The translations under genes and the position numbers were made by a program. Source: CAWFZT01 sp963820415 (GTDB lineage Bacteria > Chloroflexota > Anaerolineae > Anaerolineales > Anaerolineaceae). Taken from it: a DNA stretch of 64,000 nt. The notes beneath the pieces were generated by a model. It worked only from the letters and a program-made list of their open reading frames with translations, was not told the DNA's origin and ran no database searches. Of this stretch, positions 51,808 to 60,546 are shown piece by piece. The stretch lies in NCBI GenBank assembly GCA_963820415.1, contig CAWFZT010000012.1:62001-126000 (forward strand). Direction: 5' to 3'. The first letter of the stretch is position 1, and each line of letters begins with the position of its first letter.

Positions 51808-52745
51808 AAGAACGCCGGCTGGTATTCGGTATGGATATCGGCGGGACGCACACCAAGTATGGGCTGGTCGACCTGGCAAGCCACCAGATCATCATCCAAC
51901 AAACCCTGCCGACCGAAACGGGCAGGCTGGCAGCCTTTGTCCGGGCGGCAGGTAAGGCGGCCGGCGAGTTGAGCCGGCAGGCTGGCCTGCGCATAGGCGA
52001 AGTCGGCGCGGGTGGGGTGGGTGTGCCGGGTTACGTCGATGGCGACCAGGTCAGCCTGGTATGGGAATCGCTGGCTTTCCTAGAAGGAATGACGCTAAGG
52101 TCTGCCCTGCAAGAGGAACTGGGATTTCCCGTCCGCATGGATAACGATGGTCGGGCGGTAGCGATGGGTGAGACTTACTTTGGAGAGTATACCCTGGCCG
52201 GAGGGGTGGGGCGGCCGCGCCGCCTGCTGTCGCTGACCCTGGGCACTGGCTTAGGGGTCGCCCTGGTAGTGGATGGACGCCTGCTGGAAAAAAGCTCGAT
52301 CAACCACCTGGCTGGCCACATCCCTATCCGCTTGGGGGCGGCGGCGTGCTTCTGTGGTTTTTCCGGCTGCCTGGAATCGCTAGTAGGCGGGCCGGCCTTG
52401 GTGCGCAGCTTTGCCCAGTTCAGCCAGGATAAAGAGGGAAAAGAACAGGCCGGCGCGGATGCCCGCAAAATCTTTGAGCTGGCGACCGGCGGCCATCCGG
52501 CTGCCAGGCAGGCGGTCGGCTTGCTCCTAGATGACCTGGTGGTCGGGTTGAATGCGTATATTTACCTGTACGGCCCAGACGTAATCGTATTGGGCGGCGG
52601 GCTGGCCAACAGCCTGAACGACTGGCTGCCGGTGATCCGGCAGGGCCTGTTTGCCTGCCCGTTCGAGGGCTACCAGGTGAAGGTCAGTCTGTCGACCCTG
52701 GGAGAGCAGGCCGATTTGTACGGGGCCGCCTCGCTGTGGGAATAA
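51804..52745 (+). CDS. ROK-family sugar kinase
   Basis: A 313-residue kinase, ATG 51804 overlapping the SIS stop by ATGA. The ATP-binding start is LVFGMDIGGTHTKYGLVDL. FPVRMDNDGRAVAMGE carries the catalytic Asp, and LTLGTGLGVALVVDGRLL follows. The ROK zinc motif is HLAGHIPIRL then ACFCGFSGCLES (His and three Cys). Such kinases phosphorylate glucose, N-acetylglucosamine, N-acetylmannosamine, allose or fructose. Together with the SIS protein it suggests use of an amino or unusual hexose released by GH42. Confidence 0.9.
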   Translation: MKERRLVFGMDIGGTHTKYGLVDLASHQIIIQQTLPTETGRLAAFVRAAGKAAGELSRQAGLRIGEVGAGGVGVPGYVDGDQVSLVWESLAFLEGMTLRSALQEELGFPVRMDNDGRAVAMGETYFGEYTLAGGVGRPRRLLSLTLGTGLGVALVVDGRLLEKSSINHLAGHIPIRLGAAACFCGFSGCLESLVGGPALVRSFAQFSQDKEGKEQAGADARKIFELATGGHPAARQAVGLLLDDLVVGLNAYIYLYGPDVIVLGGGLANSLNDWLPVIRQGLFACPFEGYQVKVSLSTLGEQADLYGAASLWE

Positions 52746-52761
52746 AGGGCACCTTACGTCA

Positions 52762-53562
52762 TTATAGGGCGACGGCGGCAAGGCTTTCTTCCAGAAGCTG
52801 GACGTCCTGGCGTAAAATGCCCGGGTTGTCCTTCTGGTAGATGCCCACGCACACAGCGTCGTTAGCGCGCAGATGCGAGGCGGCGAAAGCAAAGGCGGAC
52901 TGGGGATCGTTGCGCCCGGCTGCCATGATCTTGTAATGGATCACCGGCCGGGAAAGCTGGGCGATCAGGCTGGTCATGGCCTGGCGGTCTTCTTCCAGGT
53001 ACTGCTCGGGAGCGTTCGGGTTGTGCTCGGCGTGTTCGTCGCGCCGCTCCGGGTTGTAGTAGCAGCACATGTAATAGTCCAGGTCAAGGTGTTCTTCCGC
53101 CCACTCAATCACGTGGTGATTGTGGGCGGCAATGCCTGCCAGCATGCCTTTTTCACGGCATAGGTCCAGGGCAGGTTGGACGTCGTCCAGCTTCCCCTGG
53201 GCGAAAGCATTATCCATTACCCCGCCGTGCAGGTGGCAGGCCTTGGCGCCGTAAGTGCTGGCGCGCTGGATGCAGGCAGCGTGGCTGCCGACTTCCGGGC
53301 AAGTCTGGGCAAACCATTGCAAAGAGCCGCCCTCGTCCCAGTATTCAAACAGCAGGCGCATCACGTGGAAATCCGTGCGGGCGATGACGGTATTAACGCC
53401 CAGCGTTTCGGCCTCGTGCAGGGTTTCCTTGATGCGGGCGTTGGTGAAATAATGCCGCATGGCCCAATCGTTCTGCGGGCTCTGGTGAGAAAACCCGCTG
53501 AAGGGGTTGCTGCCGATGATGAAGCGGCTGACAGTAGTTTGTTTCATCTGGACGTACTGCAT
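52762..53562 (-). CDS. Uncharacterised TIM-barrel-like protein of the sugar locus
   Basis: A 266-residue cytoplasmic protein from ATG 53562, which follows GGAGGTCCCG. The first part SRFIIGSNPFSGFSHQSPQN is Gly/Ser-rich and looks like a conserved signature. The rest is alternating strands and helices consistent with an aldo/keto reductase-like or isomerase-like barrel (GVNTVIARTDFHVMRLLFEY, GAKACHLHGGVMDNAF, GMLAGIAAHNHHVIEWAEEH, RPVIHYKIMAAGRNDPQSAF). His and Asp residues in HLHGG, AAHNHH and YKIMAAGR could bind a metal. It is 21 bp upstream of the GH172-like gene stop on the same strand order. No activity can be named. Confidence 0.6.
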   Translation of the reverse strand: MQYVQMKQTTVSRFIIGSNPFSGFSHQSPQNDWAMRHYFTNARIKETLHEAETLGVNTVIARTDFHVMRLLFEYWDEGGSLQWFAQTCPEVGSHAACIQRASTYGAKACHLHGGVMDNAFAQGKLDDVQPALDLCREKGMLAGIAAHNHHVIEWAEEHLDLDYYMCCYYNPERRDEHAEHNPNAPEQYLEEDRQAMTSLIAQLSRPVIHYKIMAAGRNDPQSAFAFAASHLRANDAVCVGIYQKDNPGILRQDVQLLEESLAAVAL

Positions 53563-53583
53563 CGGGACCTCCAATAAAGAATG

Positions 53584-54684
53584 TCAGATGACTTCCAGAA
53601 AATTCAGGTCGGGTAACACCGGGAAGGGGGCGTGCGGCTCCTCCTGGTACCAGAACACCGTCGAGGCGATATCATCCTGGCCGGGCAGGTAGCGCGGGCC
53701 GTCCTTCTGGCGAGCGCGCCAGCCCAAGGCCTGAATGGTAACGCGCAGGTCCTGCTTGAAGCGGATGGGGTCCATGATGTGCCAGCGATACATGCCGAAG
53801 CGCTGCTGCGTAAGGTACAGCCCGTCCGGTATGATCACCTGGGGCAGACCAGTGTAGGGCGAGGAGAAGATACCGTACTGGCCGGTGGGGAACTCGAAAT
53901 CCCAAGCGCCGCCAAAATAATCCTCGGTGCCCGTACCGCAGATGGTAGGGAACTGCGTGTCGCCGTCCATATAAAACTTGATCTCGCCCTCGCCCCACCA
54001 GCCATTGTTGTTCACACCCCAGGCCAGGTAGGTGCCCACGTACTGGCCCTGGCCCTTGACCCCATCCAGCAAGGTGTGCACCTGGGCGTAGGGCAGCGGG
54101 TTGCTGCGCCGCCACTGGGCATGGAAATAGGCGCTGTCGGCCGGGACATCCGTGAGGGTATAGTTGACCTGGTAATAAAAGCCGGACAGGGCCTCTGGCC
54201 ACAGGTTTTCGATGGTGATCAGGGCATGCTTGCGGAAAGGCATCTCCCAGTAGCAGTTGAAACCGCCGGCCGGGTTGACGCACACCGGCAGGGAGATAAT
54301 GTTTGAGCGCACGCACCAGCCGTGGCAGAAAAAGTCTCCCACGGGGACCTCGACCGAAGGGGTGGTCTCGTCGTCCCAAACCATGCGCAGCACCAGGCGG
54401 CGCCAGAAATCCGGGTGACAGGTTAACCAGATTTGCTGGATGGCGCCCTGCCCGTGGATATCCGCCAACACCACCTGGCTGTGCCCGGGGATGTTGATCG
54501 AAGGGGAGACCTTCCAGCCCTGGCCCAGTTCGCGGGCGCAGACTGCGCCGGTGCCCTCGGTGGCCATCCCGCCCTGGCCCTTTTCGCCGGTGAAATTCTC
54601 GGCGCTGATCGAACGTGTTTCGGCGTTTGACAGGCGCGCCAGGTTCCCCAGCGACATACCCAGCCCGCTAAAGTTTGTTTCCAT
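53584..54684 (-). CDS. GH172 (DUF2961) family glycosidase
   Basis: A 366-residue protein starting at ATG 54684; the upstream extension of the frame is the palindromic repeat. The family signature GTGTEDYFGGAWDFEF is present near residues 270-290, with VPVGDFFCHGW, GFNCYWEMPFRKHALITIEN, YFHAQWRRSNPL and NNGWWGEGEIKFYMDGD. GH172 enzymes act on fructofuranosyl or arabinofuranosyl linkages (difructose dianhydride or alpha-D-arabinofuranoside). No signal peptide was seen. It fits a locus for furanosyl sugars together with the ketose epimerase. The repeat lies 28 bp before the start and might affect its expression. Confidence 0.82.
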   Translation of the reverse strand: METNFSGLGMSLGNLARLSNAETRSISAENFTGEKGQGGMATEGTGAVCARELGQGWKVSPSINIPGHSQVVLADIHGQGAIQQIWLTCHPDFWRRLVLRMVWDDETTPSVEVPVGDFFCHGWCVRSNIISLPVCVNPAGGFNCYWEMPFRKHALITIENLWPEALSGFYYQVNYTLTDVPADSAYFHAQWRRSNPLPYAQVHTLLDGVKGQGQYVGTYLAWGVNNNGWWGEGEIKFYMDGDTQFPTICGTGTEDYFGGAWDFEFPTGQYGIFSSPYTGLPQVIIPDGLYLTQQRFGMYRWHIMDPIRFKQDLRVTIQALGWRARQKDGPRYLPGQDDIASTVFWYQEEPHAPFPVLPDLNFLEVI

Positions 54685-54712
54685 GGAATCCTCGCTTTGT
54701 AAGAAAAGAGGT

Positions 54713-54822
54713 GGTTCTCTGGAAATTGCCGTGGTGAACTCCCAGATTTTGGGGTGTGAGCGTGCGTACGCACGCTCACATCCCAAAATCTGGGGACCTT
54801 CCACGGGAAATCCCAATGAGCC
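54713..54822. repeat. Palindromic repeat family, copy 7
   Basis: Outer arms GGTTCTCTGGAAATTGCCGT and CCACGGGAAATCCCAATGAG. The inner palindrome has 27-bp arms (CCCAGATTTTGGGGTGTGAG and complement) centred on TGCGTACGCA, with one wobble pair. At 110 bp it is the longest complete copy. Confidence 0.85.
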
Positions 54823-54905
54823 AAAGAGGTATCAGCTTTTACTGTCAGCCCTCAGTTTACCGAAAGAAGCCGGGATGCGCAAGGATTTTGAGATGCCGGA
54901 GAAAT

Positions 54906-54939
54906 AAACCCTGAAGGTTTTCCGAAACCATCAGGGTTT
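54906..54939 (-). terminator. Terminator after the ketose epimerase operon
   Basis: AAACCCTGA with GGTTT and its complement AAACC with TCAGGGTTT form a stem of about 14 pairs with one T-T mismatch and loop CGGA, 13 bp after the epimerase stop on the minus strand. Confidence 0.65.
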
Positions 54940-54951
54940 GATCATACACCT

Positions 54952-55818
54952 TCAGGATTTCAGCAGCCCTCTCACAAACAGGAGTGCCTTGCGCGCTTCT
55001 TCGTCCATGTCCAGGCCCACGCTGAGGTTGCGGAAGACTTTGATGTCGCGCCCGACCTGCCCGCCGGGCATCAGGAACGGTTCCATGACCACGTAGCCTG
55101 GGTAGTGGATGCTGCGCAGGGCCGAGGCGACTTCGGTCCAGGGGATGTGCCCGTAACCTGGGGGCATGCGGTTGTTTTCGCCAATGTGGAAATGCCCGAG
55201 CCGATCCCCGGCCTGTTTGATCGCCTCTCCGAGGAAGTCCTCCTCGATATTCATATGAAAGGTGTCCAGCATGATCCTGGCGTTGGGACTGCCCACCGCA
55301 TCGACGTAAGCGATGGCCTCGGCGCAGGTGTTCAGGATAAACTGTTCGAAGCGGTTGACCACTTCCATGTTGAAGTAGACCTGGTTATCTTCGGCGGCTT
55401 TCATGGCTTCCTTCATGCTGGCCACGCTGCGGTCGACGTATTCCTTTTTGTCGAAATCGCCGCCCGGCATTACCATTGGCCAGCAGGAGTAGAGGATACC
55501 GCCGAGATTACCGCCGCCCATCTCGCCGATCGCCCGGGCCATCTGCTGCAGGAAGGCTACGCCAGTCCTCCTGATAGAGGCATCCGGTGAAGCCGGGTCG
55601 TAGCGGGGAGGCAGGCCGATGCAGTAGGAGAGATCCAGGCCGCGCTCATCGGCATGCGCTTTCAGCGCCTTACGCTCGGCGGCGGTCATGTTGGCGACGG
55701 TGCCGCCGTTGACTTCCAGGATATCGAAGCCCAGGTCAGCCACTTTATCGAGGATAGGGTGAAAATTCTCGTCCCATTCGTGTGTCCAATAAGCGTAATA
55801 AATGCCAATTTTGTTCAT
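54952..55818 (-). CDS. D-psicose/D-tagatose 3-epimerase family protein
   Basis: A 288-residue xylose-isomerase-like TIM barrel. The residues of the D-psicose/tagatose 3-epimerase active site are all at the usual spots: Glu152 (NMEVVNRFEQF), Asp185 and His188 (MLDTFHMN), His211 (GHFHIGENNR), Arg217 and Glu246 (YVVMEPF). These hold a Mn2+ or Co2+ ion and move protons at C3 of a ketose. The length is normal. It lies in a minus-strand gene series with the shikimate-DH-like gene 39 bp upstream. The precise ketose is unknown. Confidence 0.85.
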   Translation of the reverse strand: MNKIGIYYAYWTHEWDENFHPILDKVADLGFDILEVNGGTVANMTAAERKALKAHADERGLDLSYCIGLPPRYDPASPDASIRRTGVAFLQQMARAIGEMGGGNLGGILYSCWPMVMPGGDFDKKEYVDRSVASMKEAMKAAEDNQVYFNMEVVNRFEQFILNTCAEAIAYVDAVGSPNARIMLDTFHMNIEEDFLGEAIKQAGDRLGHFHIGENNRMPPGYGHIPWTEVASALRSIHYPGYVVMEPFLMPGGQVGRDIKVFRNLSVGLDMDEEARKALLFVRGLLKS

Positions 55819-55857
55819 TTTTTCTCTCCTTTGAAGTGGATACCGGATTGTTTGAGC

Positions 55858-56841
55858 TTACCTGCGTGGTAGGTATACCAGGGGTGGTCGGAGCTCTTCG
55901 GCAATCCTGGCCAGCTTATCGAAAACCGGCCCTTCGATCTCGGAATGCAGCACTTCGGCGATGACCATCGTCCAGCCGTACAGGAAGTACAGCCAACCTT
56001 CCTCGACATAGACCGAACGGTTGTCTTTCTGGCTCATGGCCTGGTGCCAGAAATCCAACTCGCCGCGGTAGTTAATTTCCCAGGCAACGCCGTTCATTGG
56101 GAAAAGACCATCATCCGTCACCGGTGATCCGGGGGTATCCTTGCCCATGCCGGTGGCATTGATCACCACGCTGCCGGGGGGCAGAGACAGCATGATCTGG
56201 TCGTTCTGGTGCGGATCGTCGTTCTGGATATATTGAAACTCGATGTCCGTCTCCAGGCTTTCGACCATGGCCCGCAAAGAATTAAGGCGGCCCTGGGAGC
56301 GGTTGACGACGATTATCTTTTCAGGCCGGTCGGCCGGGTCGACTTTGTTGATCAGGTGCAGCGATATGGCTTTCCCGGAGCCGCCGGCACCGAAACACAG
56401 CAGGTACCCTCCGGTGCGGCCAAAGTACCCTTTTGCCAGGATGGCATCCAGGCTTTTTCCGGAGGAATAGGGGTCCTTGGCGTGCCCGATCAATTTTCCG
56501 TCTCGCTTGGAAATGCTGGAGACTTCGCCGGTTAATATAGCGGAGGAATGCAGCTCATCGAACATATCCTTTGCTGCAGCCAACAGATCGATCTTGTGGG
56601 TGGTGACTAGGGCGCCCAGTGAGAGGGGATCGTATTTAATCTGGGCGACTGTGCGGCGGTAGGCTTCCGGCCGGTCGTGGATGGAATGGTCGATACCCTC
56701 GATCACCACCTCCGGGCGGCCCAGGGCTTCCATCCAGCGCGGGAAAATTTTCATAATGGACGATTGGCCGGTGGTCACCCCGATAAAGTAGAAAGTAGGC
56801 TGGTTTTTGGTAACGATGGGATATGGGCTGATGTTTGGCAT
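55858..56841 (-). CDS. Shikimate dehydrogenase-like oxidoreductase
   Basis: A 327-residue two-domain protein resembling AroE. The substrate-domain part has FYFIGVTTGQSSIMKIFP and LGALVTTHKIDLLAAAKD (the Lys-x-Asp-like catalytic area of AroE is NxTxPxK; here VTTHKID). The NAD(P) domain has GGYLLCFGAGGSGKAISLHL (GAGGxG-type) and KIIVVNRSQGRL. SVVINATGMGKDTPGSPV matches the INATPxGM-type motif. In a sugar locus it probably oxidises a cyclic polyol or sugar acid rather than shikimate. The divergence from AroE and the context suggest a quinate or inositol-like substrate, but this is inference. Confidence 0.72.
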   Translation of the reverse strand: MPNISPYPIVTKNQPTFYFIGVTTGQSSIMKIFPRWMEALGRPEVVIEGIDHSIHDRPEAYRRTVAQIKYDPLSLGALVTTHKIDLLAAAKDMFDELHSSAILTGEVSSISKRDGKLIGHAKDPYSSGKSLDAILAKGYFGRTGGYLLCFGAGGSGKAISLHLINKVDPADRPEKIIVVNRSQGRLNSLRAMVESLETDIEFQYIQNDDPHQNDQIMLSLPPGSVVINATGMGKDTPGSPVTDDGLFPMNGVAWEINYRGELDFWHQAMSQKDNRSVYVEEGWLYFLYGWTMVIAEVLHSEIEGPVFDKLARIAEELRPPLVYLPRR

Positions 56842-56861
56842 ACAGACCTCCTGTGATTTGG

Positions 56862-57827
56862 TTAAAAGATGCGGTTAGGTGGTTCCTGCCCTTGCAGGAC
56901 CGCCAGGCAGTTGTTCAGCGCACCCCAGCCCATGGCGTTGGTGGCGCCGTCGGAATGCGCCCCAGTATGCGGGGTCATGATCACCTGGGGCAAGGCCAGC
57001 AGCGGGTTATGGGGATCCGGGGGCTGCCTGGCAAACACGTCCAGGGCGGCGCCGCTCAAGTGGCCCCCCTGGAGAGCCCGCAGCAGGGCATCCTCGTCGA
57101 TAAGCTCTCCGCGGGCGGTATTGATCAGGAAAGCGCCAGGCTTCATCCTGGCAAGAAACTTATCATTGACCATGCCCCGGTTGTCTTCCACCAGCGGGCA
57201 GTGCAAGGTCAGAAAATCAGCTTGCTCGATGACCTCATCTTGTGAAACGAGCTGCGCCCCATAGTCCCCCGGCCCTTCCGGAAGTTGGGGGTCGTAAGCC
57301 AGGATGGTACAATCGAAGCCGCACAGACGTTTGGCGACGTTCTTACCGATCGAGCCAAAACCCAGAATGCCCACGGTTTTACCCTCTAACGAGACGCCAT
57401 TCAGGCGCGGCCACTGGCCGGCCCGGGTAGCCTGGGTGGCCGTCACCAGGTTGCGCGCCAGGGCGAGCATCATACCCACCGCCAACTCGGCCACCGAGAC
57501 CGAATTGGCACCGGGCGTGTTGGTGACAATAATGCCGCGTTCTTTGGCAGCCGCCAGGTCAACCGCATCTACCCCGACCCCGTAGCGGGCGATTACCTGG
57601 AGCCGGTTGGCGCATTGGATTGCCTGGCGGTCGATGCTGTCCAGGCCAGCGATGTAGCCATCTATATCCCGTAGCAGCGCCTGGAGCTGTTTTGAAACGA
57701 GCGGCTTACCGGTGGTATTGTAAATCACTTCGCCTACGCGGATCTCCAGGTGGGAGAATAGAGTCGGGTCGTTTTTCCCGTAAGAGGTGGCGGTGACCAG
57801 CACCCGGCATTCTTTAAGCGGTTTCAT
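56862..57827 (-). CDS. D-2-hydroxyacid dehydrogenase (phosphoglycerate dehydrogenase-like)
   Basis: A 321-residue NAD-dependent dehydrogenase, ATG 57827 with GGAGGAG upstream; the longer frame overlaps the cupin gene and is not preferred. The NAD domain has KTVGILGFGSIGKNVAKRLC. Catalytic residues lie in RGELIDEDALL (Arg), in the Asp/Glu of LDVFARQPPDPHNPLLALP, and in the His of VIMTPHTGAHSD. IVTNTPGANSVSVAELAVGM is typical of the SerA/D-lactate type. There is no C-terminal ACT domain. It is probably for a sugar-derived 2-hydroxyacid. It overlaps the upstream cupin gene by 14 bp. Confidence 0.88.
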   Translation of the reverse strand: MKPLKECRVLVTATSYGKNDPTLFSHLEIRVGEVIYNTTGKPLVSKQLQALLRDIDGYIAGLDSIDRQAIQCANRLQVIARYGVGVDAVDLAAAKERGIIVTNTPGANSVSVAELAVGMMLALARNLVTATQATRAGQWPRLNGVSLEGKTVGILGFGSIGKNVAKRLCGFDCTILAYDPQLPEGPGDYGAQLVSQDEVIEQADFLTLHCPLVEDNRGMVNDKFLARMKPGAFLINTARGELIDEDALLRALQGGHLSGAALDVFARQPPDPHNPLLALPQVIMTPHTGAHSDGATNAMGWGALNNCLAVLQGQEPPNRIF

Positions 57828-58431
57828 CGCTCCTCCGGTCCGGCGGCAGCCAGCGCGGGTTGTCGATGATGGCCGGCAAACCGCCACGCTCGACCACCAG
57901 TTTGCGGAAACCCTGCTTTTCAATCGAGCCGTAATCGTGCCCGGCGTCGCCCGGGTAAACGAAGAAAGTAACCAGATCTTCCTGCATGCTGGCGTTCACC
58001 GAACGGTGCGCCCAGCGCGGTGGAACATACAGGATTTGGTGCGGGCTGAGCGCTTCGACCGCCCATTTGCCCTCAGGCGTTTCCATGACCATATAGCCTG
58101 TGCCGCGCAGGCAGTAGTAGACTTCGGCAGTCTCGATCACCGCATGGAAATGCCCTTTGGTCATAAAATATTCGTCGCCTACTTTTCCCGGATGGACGAT
58201 GGAAATGCCTTGTAGGAGCACCCCCGCTTCTTCAGGAAGCCGGATTTCATAGACCTCGTATAGCAGGCGGTCTTCTTTTACCAGCATAGCCTCGTAGGCT
58301 GCCAGGTCCAAGAACTGGTTCTTCATCGAAGAAAGCTGGCGGGTGATGTGGTTGTCGTAAGAACTCAGAACAATTTTTTCGGCCTGGAAAATAATATCGT
58401 AGGTAAAGGGTTGGTTGGCGTTTTCGGGCAT
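57814..58431 (-). CDS. pgiA: Cupin-type glucose-6-phosphate isomerase
   Basis: A 205-residue cupin of the GPI family (PF06560). The metal-binding pattern GDEYFMTKGHFHAVIETAEV gives the His-x-His and Glu ligands, followed by YYCLRGTGYMVMETPEG and the last His in VPPRWAHRSVN. These enzymes interconvert glucose-6-phosphate and fructose-6-phosphate using Fe2+ or Zn2+ and are found in archaea and some bacteria. The frame is coupled to the dehydrogenase gene by a 14-bp overlap. The actual substrate in this locus could be another aldose phosphate. Confidence 0.8.
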   Translation of the reverse strand: MPENANQPFTYDIIFQAEKIVLSSYDNHITRQLSSMKNQFLDLAAYEAMLVKEDRLLYEVYEIRLPEEAGVLLQGISIVHPGKVGDEYFMTKGHFHAVIETAEVYYCLRGTGYMVMETPEGKWAVEALSPHQILYVPPRWAHRSVNASMQEDLVTFFVYPGDAGHDYGSIEKQGFRKLVVERGGLPAIIDNPRWLPPDRRSDETA

Positions 58432-58522
58432 GAAGGTACCTTTCTGGTTCAGAATGTTATTTACAGGATCGGGTAAGGCGATGGATGATATTTCTCTTCA
58501 CACAAATTGTGAAAAAAAATTT

Positions 58523-59566
58523 TTAGGGTTTCACTACCACCTTCAGAGAATGGCGGTCCTCCGCCGCCTGAAAAGCCGCTAGGGCATCTTTCAGGGCGAA
58601 GCGGGCGCTGATTAAGGGTGATAGATCAATCCGTCCGGAATTGACGATGGCAGCAGCCTGGTGACAGTCGCTGGTACTGCACGCCGTCGTAGCGGTGACC
58701 ATTAATTCCTTATAGTGCACCAGGTTGGAATCAAAGTTGATCGTGGGGCGGTCCTTGGGCAGTCCGCCAAAGAAATTGATCCGCCCCCCTATGGCGGCCA
58801 GGTTCAAGGCGCTTTCCTGACCCTGGTGAGAGGGAGCAGCTACGATTATTGCATCTGCTCCCTGGCCTTCGCTTTCGGTCTCGACCACAAAGCGGATATC
58901 TTCCTTCGCAAGGTCAATGACTCGATCCGCGCCGAGTTGCTTTGCCTGTAAGAGCCGCGCTTCTTGCAGTTCGCTGACCAGCACCTTGTTGGCGCCGCTT
59001 AACCGGGCCAGCAGCATGTGCATGATACCGATCGGCCCGGCGCCCATCACCAGCACGACGTCACCCGGTTGGATGGAGAGAGCTCTCTGCCCACGCAGCA
59101 CGCAGGCAAAAGGCTCGATTAGGGCCGCCACTTCCGCACCCAGGCTGTCTGCCAACGGCATCACGTTGCCTTGCAGCACAGCCACAGCCGGTACGCGCAT
59201 AAATTCGGCAAAGGCGCCGTCCAGGGTGACACCCAGCGCAGCATAATTAGCGCAGCGATTATTGTTTCCGGAAATGCACTGTCGGCAGCGCCCGCAGCCC
59301 ATATTGGGGGCGACGAAAACACGCTGGCCTGCTTTGAGGTCCTGGATATTATCCCCAACGCTGGCGACCTCCCCGCTCACTTCGTGACCTGGAATGCGCA
59401 GTATGCCGGGTGGATATTTGCGGTGGCCGCCGTGCCAGATGCGTAAATCTGTACCGCAGATGGATGCGGCCGACACCTTCAAAAGGATTTCATCCGGCCC
59501 TATTTGCGGGATGGGAACTTCTTCAACCCGCAAATCATCCGACCCATGATATACCACTGCAAGCAT
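58523..59566 (-). CDS. Zinc-dependent medium-chain alcohol/sorbitol dehydrogenase
   Basis: A 347-residue MDR-family enzyme; ATG 59566 is chosen for its AGGTGA ribosome binding site and fit to family length. Catalytic zinc ligands are in SICGTDLRIWHGGH and IPGHEVSGEV. The structural zinc site is CGRCRQCISGNNNRC (four Cys). The NAD domain has DVVLVMGAGPIGIMHMLLAR. It would oxidise a polyol or secondary alcohol such as sorbitol or L-threonine-like substrates with NAD+. It starts two bp after the radical SAM gene's stop, so the two are translated together. Confidence 0.9.
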   Translation of the reverse strand: MLAVVYHGSDDLRVEEVPIPQIGPDEILLKVSAASICGTDLRIWHGGHRKYPPGILRIPGHEVSGEVASVGDNIQDLKAGQRVFVAPNMGCGRCRQCISGNNNRCANYAALGVTLDGAFAEFMRVPAVAVLQGNVMPLADSLGAEVAALIEPFACVLRGQRALSIQPGDVVLVMGAGPIGIMHMLLARLSGANKVLVSELQEARLLQAKQLGADRVIDLAKEDIRFVVETESEGQGADAIIVAAPSHQGQESALNLAAIGGRINFFGGLPKDRPTINFDSNLVHYKELMVTATTACSTSDCHQAAAIVNSGRIDLSPLISARFALKDALAAFQAAEDRHSLKVVVKP

Positions 59567-59568
59567 TT

Positions 59569-60534
59569 TCACCTCATTTTTTCCCGAGTAATTGACTGGC
59601 TGCTGGCCAATTGTAAGCTGCGCCTGATGTGCAGGCACATATCACAAATTGAATAGTATCCCTGGGAATCTAATTCAACTCCTTCTGACCGGGCTAATCC
59701 AGCTAACCCTTCCATTCCCCCGTCCAGGATTGCCTTTGCCTCAGGAATGGCAGAAGGATCGTAACCGTCCAGGATCCCAAGGATGTCTTCCTCCTTTGAA
59801 TTTCCAATTTGCCAATCGTTGCAAATATTAATCCCGCCGTCCGGAGAAATACTGATGCCGTCGATTTTGTCCAGCCGGTTGGCATAGGGGACATCTTCGC
59901 ATGCGCCGACAGGTAAAGGATTTTTGGCTGGGAGATAATCCTTCAGCCACTTTTGAGAATTTCCAACCGGTTGGAGGATATTCCCTTCCCCGGTTTGAAC
60001 GGGCAAGCAGGAAAGTTTTTGTAATATTGTGCGTGTATGCTGATCGTAAGGATTGTCATCCTCCGGAGAGATAACCCAGCAGGCATTCCAATGTAATTTG
60101 GGGATGCCTGCGTCAAGGTAAGCGCGCACGTTGCGCTCTACTACTTCCAGCGGGACGTACTCCTGGTGGAAGGCATCGACGGAAATAGCGATTTCGTTCA
60201 CCCCGCTGGTGGCCAGGCGCCGGGCTACATTATTTGATTGTGCTTTTAAACGAGGGAGACCGGCGTTGGTGATGATCTGGCGGTAGGGGATACCGCATTG
60301 CATTGCAGCCTGGTGGATGGCACAAACAACGTCCACGTAGAGCAGCGGTTCACCGCCAAAAGTCATCACAGAGTCTGGTTGGTAAACCCCGGCTATTTTT
60401 TTGACGATTTCTGCTGCCAGATCTGCATCGATGACCGGCGGCGTAAGATGGCGTTTATACTCCTCAACCTGGCAGTGCCTGCAGTGAGAATTACAACGAA
60501 ATGTGACTTCAAACTCAATCCGGTTGATTTTCAT
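59569..60534 (-). CDS. Radical SAM protein
   Basis: A 321-residue enzyme with the [4Fe-4S] cluster motif CNSHCRHC near residues 14-21 (C-x3-C-x2-C). SVMTFGGEPLLYVDVVCAIH holds the GGEP motif for SAM binding, and the barrel includes NEIAISVDAFHQEYVPLEVV. The C-terminal region has CEDVPY, GINICNDWQIG and YYSICDMCLHI, whose cysteines might bind an auxiliary cluster as in SPASM/twitch proteins. The reaction is unknown. Its place between an oxidoreductase and a sugar dehydrogenase suggests action on a sugar or its derivative, but peptide modification is also possible. Confidence 0.82.
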   Translation of the reverse strand: MKINRIEFEVTFRCNSHCRHCQVEEYKRHLTPPVIDADLAAEIVKKIAGVYQPDSVMTFGGEPLLYVDVVCAIHQAAMQCGIPYRQIITNAGLPRLKAQSNNVARRLATSGVNEIAISVDAFHQEYVPLEVVERNVRAYLDAGIPKLHWNACWVISPEDDNPYDQHTRTILQKLSCLPVQTGEGNILQPVGNSQKWLKDYLPAKNPLPVGACEDVPYANRLDKIDGISISPDGGINICNDWQIGNSKEEDILGILDGYDPSAIPEAKAILDGGMEGLAGLARSEGVELDSQGYYSICDMCLHIRRSLQLASSQSITREKMR

Positions 60535-60546
60535 AAATCAATAAAA

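Noticed and set aside
53584..54816. Longer start for the GH172-like protein at 54816
   Set aside because: The extra 44 residues come from the palindromic repeat and do not resemble protein; ATG 54684 gives normal family length.
54423..54907. Frames of 133 and 155 codons over the repeat at 54.7 kb
   Set aside because: Both cross the palindrome and the antisense of the GH172 gene start; translated palindrome gives false similarity between the two strands.
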